DNA of 5,077 nt, from positions 8,589 to 13,665 of the forward strand of contig JAQUZU010000044.1 of NCBI GenBank assembly GCA_028691175.1. Direction: 5' to 3'. This document shows positions 1-5,077 of this stretch, piece by piece. The notes beneath the pieces are model-generated. The model saw nothing but the letters and a program-made list of their open reading frames with translations. It had not been told where the DNA came from and did not search any database. This stretch comes from Candidatus Kapaibacterium sp. Its GTDB lineage: Bacteria; Bacteroidota; Ignavibacteria; Kapaibacteriales; UBA2268. Numbering within the stretch: position 1 is the stretch's first letter; every line of letters starts with the position of its first letter. The position numbers and the translations under genes are program-made.

Positions 1-666
1 TTCTTTAATATCGGATTTTACAACTTTGAGTTTAAGATAGCAATTTGCATCTTTTACGTCTTTATATCCGAGCGAAAGTTCGTGCGACGACAGCGGGGTC
101 TCGATGGTAGGCGATTGCGGTACAACCTTAAATCCCTTATAAATCAAGCCTTTGTCAAAAAATGTTTTTAAAGCCCACCAAACTGATTCAACATAATTGT
201 TTGTGCAAGTAATATATGCTTCATCCATATTTACCCAATAGCCCATGCGCTCTGTTAAATACTGCCAGCCCAAGTTCATATTGATATTTTGATAAACGAA
301 GTCCTTGCAGGCTTTGTTGAAGCGATCAACGCCGTAAGCGACGATGTCGGCTTTATCGTGAAGTCCTAAATTTTTCTCGACTGTAATTTCTACAGGCAGA
401 CCGTGAGTATCCCAGCCGGCTTGACGTCTGACATAATAGCCCTGCATCGTCTTGTAGCGGCAGATTGTATCTTTAATGGTGCGAGCCATCATGTGGTGAA
501 TGCCCGGTTTACCGTTTACGGTCGGCGGACCTTCGAAAAAACTAAAATATTTGCTATCTTTGCGTAAATCCAGAGACTTGTCAAATATTTTGCTTTGCTT
601 CCAAAACTCTAATACAGACTTTTCGAGTTCTGGGTAAGAGAGTTTTTCCGGTAACTGTTTATACAT
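1..666 (-). CDS. ileS: Isoleucyl-tRNA synthetase, N-terminal part (runs off the window)
   Basis: Class I aminoacyl-tRNA synthetase that charges tRNA-Ile with isoleucine in the cytoplasm. The frame is open for 222 codons from the ATG at 666-664 to the window edge; family members are about 900-1100 residues, so only the N-terminal fifth is present. Visible marks are FFEGPPTVNGKPGIHH (about residues 43-58), which carries the ATP-binding HIGH signature in the variant form G-I-H-H; then ARTIKD (61-66), GWDTHGLPVE (84-93), and the start of the CP1/editing insertion around VPQSPTIETPLSSHEL (182-197). The GIHH form and the MMARTIKD context resemble Bacteroidota/Chlorobiota enzymes and are not a defect. 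The start fits the usual N-terminus (LPEKLSYPELEKSVLEFW). No Shine-Dalgarno precedes it, and two in-frame stops lie 10-15 nt upstream. The gene follows the Nfu-like gene after a 159-bp gap. No T-box leader is seen. Identification is secure. Confidence 0.96.
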   Translation of the reverse strand, partial: MYKQLPEKLSYPELEKSVLEFWKQSKIFDKSLDLRKDSKYFSFFEGPPTVNGKPGIHHMMARTIKDTICRYKTMQGYYVRRQAGWDTHGLPVEITVEKNLGLHDKADIVAYGVDRFNKACKDFVYQNINMNLGWQYLTERMGYWVNMDEAYITCTNNYVESVWWALKTFFDKGLIYKGFKVVPQSPTIETPLSSHELSLGYKDVKDANCYLKLKVVKSDIKE

Positions 667-825
667 GTTTAATTTCTATTAATTTAACAATTTTTCGATT
701 TCTGCTTCGGGAATTGTGATTTGTTATAAAATCGGTATCCTAAGCGATAAAAAGAAAACTAAATAAACGAGTATGACGATTGTAAATATTTAATATTGTG
801 ATATTTAAGAATTTAACTAAAATAT

Positions 826-1074
826 CTAATATATGCGCTCAATGCGGTGAATAAAAGGTAACGATTTGATTATATAGCGTTCGATACCTGCACGCAGCGT
901 ATAAATAGCGAACGGGCAGTCCGTGCATGAACCGGTCATTTTTACATATACGACTTGCACAGCGGAATCATATCCGGCAAATTCTACATCTCCGCCGTCT
1001 TTCTGCAAATATGGACGCATTTCTTCGATCAACTGCTTCAATTTATTTTCAATTTGTTCTATGCTTTCGTTCAT
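826..1074 (-). CDS. Nfu/NifU C-terminal-domain-like Fe-S cluster scaffold protein
   Basis: Small single-domain protein of 82 residues, the size of a stand-alone NifU-like (Nfu) domain. Proteins of this family hold a [4Fe-4S] cluster between two monomers and pass it to target apoproteins in the cytoplasm. Family marks are visible: an N-terminal helix, then RPYLQKDGGDVEF (20-32), a hydrophobic strand (VQVVYVKM), and the cluster-binding CxxC in GSCTDCPF with Cys50 and Cys53, followed by the TLRAGIERYI helix. There is no N-terminal IscU-type or A-type domain, unlike full NifU or E. coli NfuA. It sits between pnp and ileS rather than in an isc or suf cluster, so the context does not reveal a specific client. 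The start is the ATG at 1074, with no Shine-Dalgarno but a TATTTTTG box 14 nt upstream. The C-terminus is short (LPFIHRIERIY). The family call is firm, but the client proteins are unknown. Confidence 0.93.
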   Translation of the reverse strand: MNESIEQIENKLKQLIEEMRPYLQKDGGDVEFAGYDSAVQVVYVKMTGSCTDCPFAIYTLRAGIERYIIKSLPFIHRIERIY

Positions 1075-1088
1075 TTCGCTTTATGTTT

Positions 1089-1096
1089 CAAAAATA
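1089..1096 (-). promoter_or_regulatory. Possible -7 promoter element upstream of the Nfu-like gene
   Basis: On the minus strand this reads TATTTTTG, a full match to the Bacteroidota sigma-A -7 consensus TAnnTTTG, ending 14 nt before the ATG. It lies just downstream of the pnp terminator, where a new promoter would be expected. No TTG is found at the usual 17-23 nt upstream spacing; that region falls inside the terminator hairpin. The call is therefore only half supported, and the T-rich octamer could arise by chance. Confidence 0.35.
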
Positions 1097-1101
1097 TTAA
1101 T

Positions 1102-1144
1102 AAAACAAAAACTCCCGCTGAAAAAATTTGGGCAGGAGTTTTTG
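1102..1144 (-). terminator. Intrinsic terminator after pnp
   Basis: An inverted repeat pairs 1144-1132 with 1118-1106. In the minus-strand RNA the arms read CAAAAACUCCUGC and GCGGGAGUUUUUG, giving a 13-bp stem with a single U-G wobble and a 13-nt loop. The descending arm ends in a U run and is followed by UUUUAUU. It begins 18 nt after the pnp stop codon and lies upstream of the Nfu-like gene, so it most likely ends the pnp transcript. The plus strand also has a T run after the stem, but there is no plus-strand gene to terminate. Confidence 0.85.
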
Positions 1145-1162
1145 TCGTTTTAACATGAATGT

Positions 1163-3376
1163 TTATTTTCTGTCTCTGTCGTGTCCGCCTCGTCCGCCGC
1201 CACGATTTCCGCCGCGACCGCCTCCGCGAGAATCAAGTCTCGGAGCAGGTTTAACATAATGTTCGGGATCTAATCCGGCTTTGCGGCTGAGTCTGTATTT
1301 ACCGTCGCGAGTTGCTTCGATCAGCATTGCGTCGAATCTGTCGCCGACTTTTACTACGTCCGATACATTTTCAACGCGTTCATTTGCGAGTTGTGAAATG
1401 TGTATCAAACCTTGTTTTTTGGGCATAAATTCAACTATGCAACCGATTCCGTCGATGATTTCTTTTACTTCAACATTATTATACATAGTGCCTTCTTCCG
1501 GCTTTGCTACGATTTGCTTAATAATATTGATTGCGGCTTCGCCGGATGCGGCATCTGTTGCAGCAACAGTTACCGAACCGTCATCTTCAATATTAATGTC
1601 GGTGTTGGTATCTTTTGTGATGCTGCGAATCATATCGCCACCAGGGCCTATAACGGCGCCGATGCAATCAGTCGGAATCATAATTGTATAGAAGCGTGGA
1701 GCATATATGGACAGGTCAGGACGAGGCTGAGCAATCACGTCTGACATAATGCCGAGGATGTGCATTCTGCCTTGGCGAGCCTGCTCGAGTGCTTCTTTCA
1801 TAATTTCGATTGAAAGACCTTCGACCTTAATATCCATTTGGCAGGCGGTGATACCGTCTACAGTGCCGGTTACTTTAAAGTCCATATCGCCCAAGTGATC
1901 TTCATCGCCGAGGATATCGCTCAAAATTCCTACTCTGTCATTCACGTCATCTTTAATCAAGCCCATTGCAATGCCGGCTACCGGTTTTTTCATTGGAACG
2001 CCTGCGTCGAGCAATGAAAGCATACCGCCACAAACTGTTGCCATAGATGATGAACCGTTTGAGCCGAGAGTATCGGATACGACGCGTACAACGTACGGAA
2101 ATTCTTTCTCAGAAGGCATCATTGCTTTTAGAGCACGCTCTGCAAGGTTTCCGTGTCCGATTTCGCGACGGCTTAAGCCGAGGCGTTTAACTTCGCCGGT
2201 TGCGAACGGTGGAAAGTTATAGTGCAAAAAGAAATTGTTTGTGTATTTCGGCTGCAATCCGTCAACCATTTGCTCGTCGCTCTTTGTGCCGAGAGTAGTG
2301 GTACAGAGTGCCTGAGTTTCGCCACGAGTGAATAACCCGGAACCATGAGCGCGTGGCAGAACGCCGATTTCGCATGTAATCGGGCGGATTTGATTTAATT
2401 TACGTCCATCCAAACGAACTTTGTCATTCAAAATCATTTCACGCATTACTTTACTCTCGAGATCATCGAGAACTTCGGCAGTGTATTTCTCGATTTTGCC
2501 TGCGTATAATTCATTTTCGCCATAAACTTCGTTTGTTTTTGCAAGTGCCTTTTCGCTCAATTTCTTACGAGCGGCAGAGCGTTCATTTTTAGTAGTTACC
2601 GAATGAACATAAGCGTGCAATTCCTCGCTGATTTCGTCTTTTATCGTGTTGATAAATTCTTCCGGAGCGAGGTCTATTGTATGCTCGCGTTTCGGTTTAG
2701 AGGCAATTGCAGCCAAATCATTTTGCAATTTATTTAAGATTTTAATTTTCTCGTGTGCAAAATTTAATACTTCGAGGAATTCCTCTTCTGAAATTTCCTT
2801 GCTTTCGCCTTCTACCATGCAGATAGCGGCGTCTGTGCCGGCAACTGTCATATCGAGGTCAGAAGATTTCAACTGTTCAAATGACGGATTTACAACTAAT
2901 TCGCCATTAATTTTGCCGACTCTTACTTCGGAGAACGGACCGTGGAACGGAATATCCGAAATTAAGAGTGATGCAGATGCAGCGACTGCCGCAACTGTGT
3001 CCGGAGTTACTTCCGGATCGAACGAAAATACGGTTGCGATTACTTGAGTTTCAAAACGCCATGTTTTAGGGATAAGCGGGCGGGTAGGACGGTCAATCAA
3101 ACGTGCAACGAGTGTTTCCGCGTCCGAAGGGCGGGCTTCACGTTTTAAAAATCCACCCGGGATTTTTCCGCCGGATGCCATTTTTTCTTTATATTCTACT
3201 GAAAGTGGGAGAAAATCTTTTTCAAGATCTTCTTTTTCGGCTGCACAAGTGGTTACTAAAACCATTGTTCCGCCACAGCGAGCCATTACTGCACCGTTTG
3301 CAAACTTTGCGTAATGACCTGTTTCGAGAGAAAATTCTTTCCCCTCGAAATTTATTTTTACTTCTTGTCTTTCCAT
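1163..3376 (-). CDS. pnp: Polyribonucleotide nucleotidyltransferase (PNPase)
   Basis: Homotrimeric 3'-5' exoribonuclease that degrades RNA by phosphorolysis to nucleoside diphosphates, and can run in reverse to add tails; central to mRNA turnover. At 737 residues it is full length and slightly longer than E. coli PNPase (711). Domains in order: first RNase PH-like domain (about 10-145), helical linker (about 240-310), second catalytic RNase PH-like domain (about 320-550), KH domain (about 563-620) with GxxG as GPGG at 577-580, and S1 domain (about 628-700). The FFRR RNA-contact loop appears as FLKR (76-79). The active-site segment GDEDHLGDMDFKV (490-502) keeps Asp491 and Asp497, which match the E. 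coli catalytic pair Asp486/Asp492 in spacing. The C-terminus (713-737) is a basic Gly/Arg tail with four RGG triplets. The start is the ATG at 3376 (MERQEVKINFEG), with no clear Shine-Dalgarno. It follows rpsO, as in many bacteria, but a terminator-type hairpin lies between them. Confidence 0.98.
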   Translation of the reverse strand: MERQEVKINFEGKEFSLETGHYAKFANGAVMARCGGTMVLVTTCAAEKEDLEKDFLPLSVEYKEKMASGGKIPGGFLKREARPSDAETLVARLIDRPTRPLIPKTWRFETQVIATVFSFDPEVTPDTVAAVAASASLLISDIPFHGPFSEVRVGKINGELVVNPSFEQLKSSDLDMTVAGTDAAICMVEGESKEISEEEFLEVLNFAHEKIKILNKLQNDLAAIASKPKREHTIDLAPEEFINTIKDEISEELHAYVHSVTTKNERSAARKKLSEKALAKTNEVYGENELYAGKIEKYTAEVLDDLESKVMREMILNDKVRLDGRKLNQIRPITCEIGVLPRAHGSGLFTRGETQALCTTTLGTKSDEQMVDGLQPKYTNNFFLHYNFPPFATGEVKRLGLSRREIGHGNLAERALKAMMPSEKEFPYVVRVVSDTLGSNGSSSMATVCGGMLSLLDAGVPMKKPVAGIAMGLIKDDVNDRVGILSDILGDEDHLGDMDFKVTGTVDGITACQMDIKVEGLSIEIMKEALEQARQGRMHILGIMSDVIAQPRPDLSIYAPRFYTIMIPTDCIGAVIGPGGDMIRSITKDTNTDINIEDDGSVTVAATDAASGEAAINIIKQIVAKPEEGTMYNNVEVKEIIDGIGCIVEFMPKKQGLIHISQLANERVENVSDVVKVGDRFDAMLIEATRDGKYRLSRKAGLDPEHYVKPAPRLDSRGGGRGGNRGGGRGGHDRDRK

Positions 3377-3428
3377 TTTACTGTTTCTCTTAGTGGATTA
3401 AATTTATCGGGATATCCGACTTCTGTTG

Positions 3429-3480
3429 AAAATACAAAATTACAACCCGCGAATTACTTGTTATATCGCAGGTTGTAATT
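3429..3480 (-). terminator. Terminator-type hairpin between rpsO and pnp
   Basis: An inverted repeat pairs 3480-3466 with 3452-3438. The minus-strand RNA forms a stem of about 15 bp (AAUUACAACCUGCGA with UCGCGGGUUGUAAUU), with one U-G wobble and a 13-nt loop, followed by UUGUAUUUUC. It starts 28 nt after the rpsO stop codon. The simplest reading is the intrinsic terminator of rpsO, possibly leaky so that some transcripts continue into pnp. In E. coli the rpsO-pnp interval also holds a terminator and a separate RNase III-cleaved stem used in PNPase autoregulation. Whether this hairpin has that second role is unknown. Confidence 0.8.
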
Positions 3481-3508
3481 CATTAATTGACAAAGCAATA
3501 CCTTTGTA

Positions 3509-3775
3509 CTACTTTCTTAACTTTAAAGCTGCGATAATGCTACGATAACGTTCGATATCGTTTTTCATTAAGTAAGCTAAAAGTTTTCTGCGTTTACTTA
3601 CTAATTGAATCAAACCACGGCGTGTTGCGTGATCTTTTTTGTGGCTTTCCAGATGTCCTGTAAGCTCTTGGATTCTTGTAGTAAAAATGGCAATTTGTAC
3701 TTCAGATTTGCCGGTATCAGTTGCATTTGCACCGTATTGTGATACAAGTGCTGCTTTTGTTTCATTAGTGATCAT
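3509..3775 (-). CDS. rpsO: 30S ribosomal protein S15
   Basis: Primary-binding protein of the small ribosomal subunit. It contacts the central domain of 16S rRNA (helices 20-22 junction), helps nucleate platform assembly, and forms an inter-subunit bridge. It has 88 residues, against 89 in E. coli, and is complete. Family marks are the DTGKSEVQIA segment (about 20-29), the HLESHKKDHATRRGL segment (about 41-55), which is the conserved rRNA-binding region with H-K-K-D-H and R-R-G-L, and the C-terminal helices with SKRRKLLAYL and the final LKLRK. The start is the ATG at 3775; it gives the expected N-terminal length and is preceded by an SD-like GGTGGAG. It lies between ribF and pnp in the conserved order. 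The 3' end is followed by a strong hairpin. In E. coli S15 represses its own translation through a leader pseudoknot; no such structure was worked out here. Confidence 0.98.
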   Translation of the reverse strand: MITNETKAALVSQYGANATDTGKSEVQIAIFTTRIQELTGHLESHKKDHATRRGLIQLVSKRRKLLAYLMKNDIERYRSIIAALKLRK

Positions 3776-3785
3776 CTAAGTGTAT

Positions 3786-3792
3786 CTCCACC
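3786..3792 (-). promoter_or_regulatory. Shine-Dalgarno-like sequence before rpsO
   Basis: The minus strand reads GGTGGAG ending 10 nt before the rpsO ATG. It is the only start in the window with a recognisable SD-like sequence; those of pnp, ribF, the Nfu-like gene and ileS have A/T-rich leaders instead. It abuts a TATTTTTG promoter-like box, so whether it is present in the mRNA depends on where transcription starts. Confidence 0.45.
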
Positions 3793-3822
3793 AAAAATAT
3801 TATTTTTTATATCTGTTCTCAA
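3792..3822 (-). promoter_or_regulatory. Candidate Bacteroidota-type promoter for rpsO
   Basis: On the minus strand TTG (3822-3820) is followed by 20 nt and then TATTTTTG (3799-3792). This fits the Bacteroidota sigma-A pattern of TTG, 17-23 nt, TAnnTTTG. It lies in the 81-bp gap after ribF. The start of transcription would fall only about 10 nt before the rpsO ATG, giving a very short leader. No clear terminator separates ribF from rpsO, so readthrough from ribF is also likely. Confidence 0.5.
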
Positions 3823-3841
3823 TTTACAACTTACAAAATTA

Positions 3842-3853
3842 CGAAATATTTCG
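3842..3853. repeat. 12-nt perfect palindrome just after ribF
   Basis: CGAAATATTTCG is its own reverse complement and begins 3 nt downstream of the ribF stop codon. As RNA it could form only a 4-bp stem with an ATAT loop, so it is unlikely to be a terminator alone. Two related CGAAAT...ATTTCG arrangements lie inside the last third of ribF (4002-4026 and 4081-4094). The palindrome is plain in the sequence, but no function can be assigned. Confidence 0.4.
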
Positions 3854-3856
3854 CAA

Positions 3857-4795
3857 CTATACAAATTCTTTTAATAATTTAATGCAATTATCTTTGTCTG
3901 TTTGTAGGGCTTGGATTAATTCCTGCATGCCGTTATATTTGATTTCATCGCGTATATGCTTATAAAATATAGCAGTTACTGGTTTGCTATATACGTCTTT
4001 ATCGAAATCGAATATATTGATTTCGAGCGTTGTTTGTTTGTCGTCGGTCAGCGTCGGGCGACATCCGATATTTGCCATTCCGAAATATATTTCGTTATCA
4101 ATCCGGACTTTTGTCAGGTAAACTCCGTGTCCGGGCAGAAGTTTGTGCGGATTTGTAGCTTCAATATTAATTGTCGGAAAGCCTATTTTCCGCCCGAGTT
4201 TGTTGCCATGAACAATTTTCCCGCTTACGGTATAAGCATATCCGAGCAAATTATTTGCTTCCTGCAGTTTCGTTTCTGCGATTAGCTTTCGGATTTTTGT
4301 ACTTGAAATTACTGTCTCGCCGGTTGTAAAGCATTGCAGCTGCTTGACTTTAAAATTATTTGTTTCGGATAATTGTCTTAATAATGTGAAATTTCCGCCG
4401 CGATTTGCGCCGAAAAGGTTATCATATCCGGCCAACATTTCTTCAAATCCGATTTCCTTTAAAAGTATGTCGAGAATAAATTTATCCGGCGAAAGTTGCG
4501 AAAACTCCTTTGTAAACGGAATTATCATTACTTCGTCGATTCCGCATGCTTCCAAATGCAGTAGTTTCTCGTTCAAATCGTTTAGCAGTTGCAGGGGAGG
4601 GCGGTTCGGATTATTTATGACTAATTGCGGATGTGGGTCAAAAGTAACGACCATGCTTTTGCAATTATTATTTTTCGCCTCTTGAACCAATGATTGTAAC
4701 ACAGATACATGCCCGCGATGTACTCCGTCGAAGGAGCCTAAAGTTATGATTCGTCGTGATTTAGGACAATTTGAAAGTTCGCGATATACCTGCAT
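3857..4795 (-). CDS. ribF: Bifunctional riboflavin kinase / FAD synthetase
   Basis: Phosphorylates riboflavin to FMN, then adenylylates FMN to FAD, in the cytoplasm. The 312 residues match the usual length of the two-domain bacterial enzyme. The N-terminal FAD synthetase domain (about 1-175) shows LGSFDGVHRGH (19-29) with the nucleotidyltransferase H-R-G-H, TFDPHP (51-56), a GYDNLFGANRGG segment (123-134; usually GYDxxFGxxRxG), and the conserved ISSTKIRKLI (163-172). The C-terminal flavokinase domain (about 183-310) shows GNKLGRKIGFPTINI (197-211) with the PTxN ATP/Mg motif, GHGVY (222-226), NIGCRPT (242-248), and LEINIFDFD (257-265) with the Glu expected of the kinase active site. The start is the ATG at 4795 and there is no Shine-Dalgarno. 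It lies 45 bp after truB and 81 bp before rpsO, in the conserved block. No FMN riboswitch is visible upstream, which argues for constitutive expression with the operon. Confidence 0.97.
   Translation of the reverse strand: MQVYRELSNCPKSRRIITLGSFDGVHRGHVSVLQSLVQEAKNNNCKSMVVTFDPHPQLVINNPNRPPLQLLNDLNEKLLHLEACGIDEVMIIPFTKEFSQLSPDKFILDILLKEIGFEEMLAGYDNLFGANRGGNFTLLRQLSETNNFKVKQLQCFTTGETVISSTKIRKLIAETKLQEANNLLGYAYTVSGKIVHGNKLGRKIGFPTINIEATNPHKLLPGHGVYLTKVRIDNEIYFGMANIGCRPTLTDDKQTTLEINIFDFDKDVYSKPVTAIFYKHIRDEIKYNGMQELIQALQTDKDNCIKLLKEFV
4002..4026. repeat. Inverted repeat inside ribF (8-bp arms, 9-nt loop)
   Basis: Arms TCGAAATC (4002-4009) and GATTTCGA (4019-4026) are exact reverse complements around a 9-nt AT-rich loop. 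It lies within the flavokinase coding region (the INIFDFD segment), so codon use explains part of it. It shares the CGAAAT/ATTTCG core with the palindromes at 4081-4094 and 3842-3853. No function is assigned. Confidence 0.35.
4081..4094. repeat. 14-nt perfect palindrome inside ribF
   Basis: CGAAATATATTTCG is its own reverse complement and encodes part of the EIYFG segment of the flavokinase domain. It differs from the palindrome after the ribF stop codon only by one extra AT in the centre. It could be chance in AT-rich coding sequence. Confidence 0.35.
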
Positions 4796-4840
4796 TGTTC
4801 TTCTTTATTGCTGTTTAAAGTGCAAAAACAAAGACGTATT

Positions 4841-5077
4841 TTACTGTAAATTATTTGCTTTTGCCTGCAAATATTCGCGTCTTTTGACGTTCATTTCGTC
4901 AATTGTAGTCGCGTCATCCACAGAATATTCCGCGATTTTTGTTCGGCGCAATTCTTTCAAATAGGCACCGCAGCCTAATTGTTTTCCGATATCGTTTGCC
5001 AGCGTGCGAATATATGTTCCCTTTGAACAATCAACTTTAAATTTAATAATTGGCAGATCGATTTCCACATCTGAATA
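4841..5077 (-). CDS. truB: tRNA pseudouridine-55 synthase, C-terminal part (5' end off the window)
   Basis: TruB converts U55 in the T-loop of most tRNAs to pseudouridine. Only the last 78 codons are present, and the frame stays open to the window edge (it enters as Tyr-Ser-Asp-Val-Glu). The GTG at 5068 is an internal valine codon, not a start. The diagnostic segment is CSKGTYIRTLANDIG, with the K-G-T-Y-I-R core seen in E. coli TruB, followed by GAYLKELRRTKIAEYSV. The catalytic Asp lies upstream, outside the window. The protein ends about 42 residues after the GAYL segment, so it appears to lack the additional C-terminal (PUA-like/TruB_C) domain of the E. coli enzyme, in line with the short TruB forms of Bacteroidota and relatives. 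It is the first gene of this run, immediately upstream of ribF. Confidence 0.95.
   Translation of the reverse strand, partial: YSDVEIDLPIIKFKVDCSKGTYIRTLANDIGKQLGCGAYLKELRRTKIAEYSVDDATTIDEMNVKRREYLQAKANNLQ

Noticed and set aside
43..58. IleRS with a damaged HIGH motif
   Set aside because: Coordinates here are residues (bases about 493-540). The G-I-H-H form with MMARTIKD is, from what I recall, normal for Bacteroidota/Chlorobiota-type IleRS and not a lesion.
783..810. Inverted repeat TAAATAT/ATATTTA as a terminator after the Nfu-like gene
   Set aside because: The stem is only 7 bp of A-T pairs with an 11-nt loop and no U tract, too weak to call.
667..825. T-box riboswitch upstream of ileS
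   Set aside because: No AGGGUGGNACCGCG-type T-box sequence and no terminator/antiterminator pair are visible.
923..1158. Two overlapping plus-strand ORFs of 76 and 67 codons over the Nfu-like gene
   Set aside because: They are antisense to a clear Nfu-family gene, run through the terminator hairpin, and show no family motif.
1281..3393. Several plus-strand ORFs of 83-136 codons antisense to pnp
   Set aside because: They are frame shadows of a well-conserved long gene, with low-complexity or unconvincing composition and no recognisable domain or start signal.
3956..4685. Plus-strand ORFs of 109 and 113 codons antisense to ribF
   Set aside because: The minus frame carries all RibF motifs in order; the plus frames have no domain features.
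4796..4840. FMN riboswitch or separate promoter for ribF
   Set aside because: The 45-bp gap is too short for an FMN riboswitch and has no TAnnTTTG box with a proper TTG partner.
4841..5068. A complete 75-residue gene starting with GTG at 5068
   Set aside because: The frame continues open upstream to the window edge, and the sequence is the interior and C-terminus of TruB, so the GTG is an internal valine codon.

Overview
The window holds six consecutive genes, all on the minus strand. In transcription order (from high to low coordinates) they are truB (3' part only), ribF, rpsO, pnp, a small Nfu/NifU-like Fe-S scaffold gene, and ileS (5' part only). Nothing on the plus strand looks like a real gene, and there are no tRNA or rRNA genes, mobile elements or CRISPR arrays.

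The organism looks like an AT-leaning member of the Bacteroidota/Chlorobiota (FCB) lineage. The isoleucyl-tRNA synthetase has the variant HIGH signature P-G-I-H-H followed by MMARTIKD, as I recall from that group. TruB ends without the usual C-terminal extension. Most starts lack a Shine-Dalgarno sequence. The best promoter-like sequence fits the Bacteroidota consensus TTG / TAnnTTTG rather than the E. coli one. A placement near the Ignavibacteria/Kapabacteria side is a guess from memory of protein style, not something shown here.

Layout: truB (5077-4841), a 45-bp gap, ribF (4795-3857), an 81-bp gap with a promoter candidate and an SD-like sequence, rpsO (3775-3509), a 132-bp gap with a strong terminator-type hairpin, pnp (3376-1163), an 88-bp gap with a second terminator hairpin, the Nfu-like gene (1074-826), a 159-bp AT-rich gap, then ileS (666-1 and beyond). 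No gap without a gene exceeds 300 bp.

The truB-ribF-rpsO-pnp order is the conserved bacterial block usually found downstream of nusA-infB-rbfA. It joins tRNA modification, flavin cofactor synthesis, a small-subunit ribosomal protein and the 3'-5' RNA-degrading phosphorylase. The two hairpins suggest that rpsO and pnp are transcriptionally separable, and that pnp transcription ends before the Nfu-like gene. This is mostly a conserved housekeeping region and I found no clear new system. The items most worth a second look are the RGG tail of PNPase, the shared TAATATTTTTG element just before two start codons, the near-identical architecture of the two terminators, and a cluster of CGAAAT/ATTTCG inverted repeats at the 3' end of ribF.
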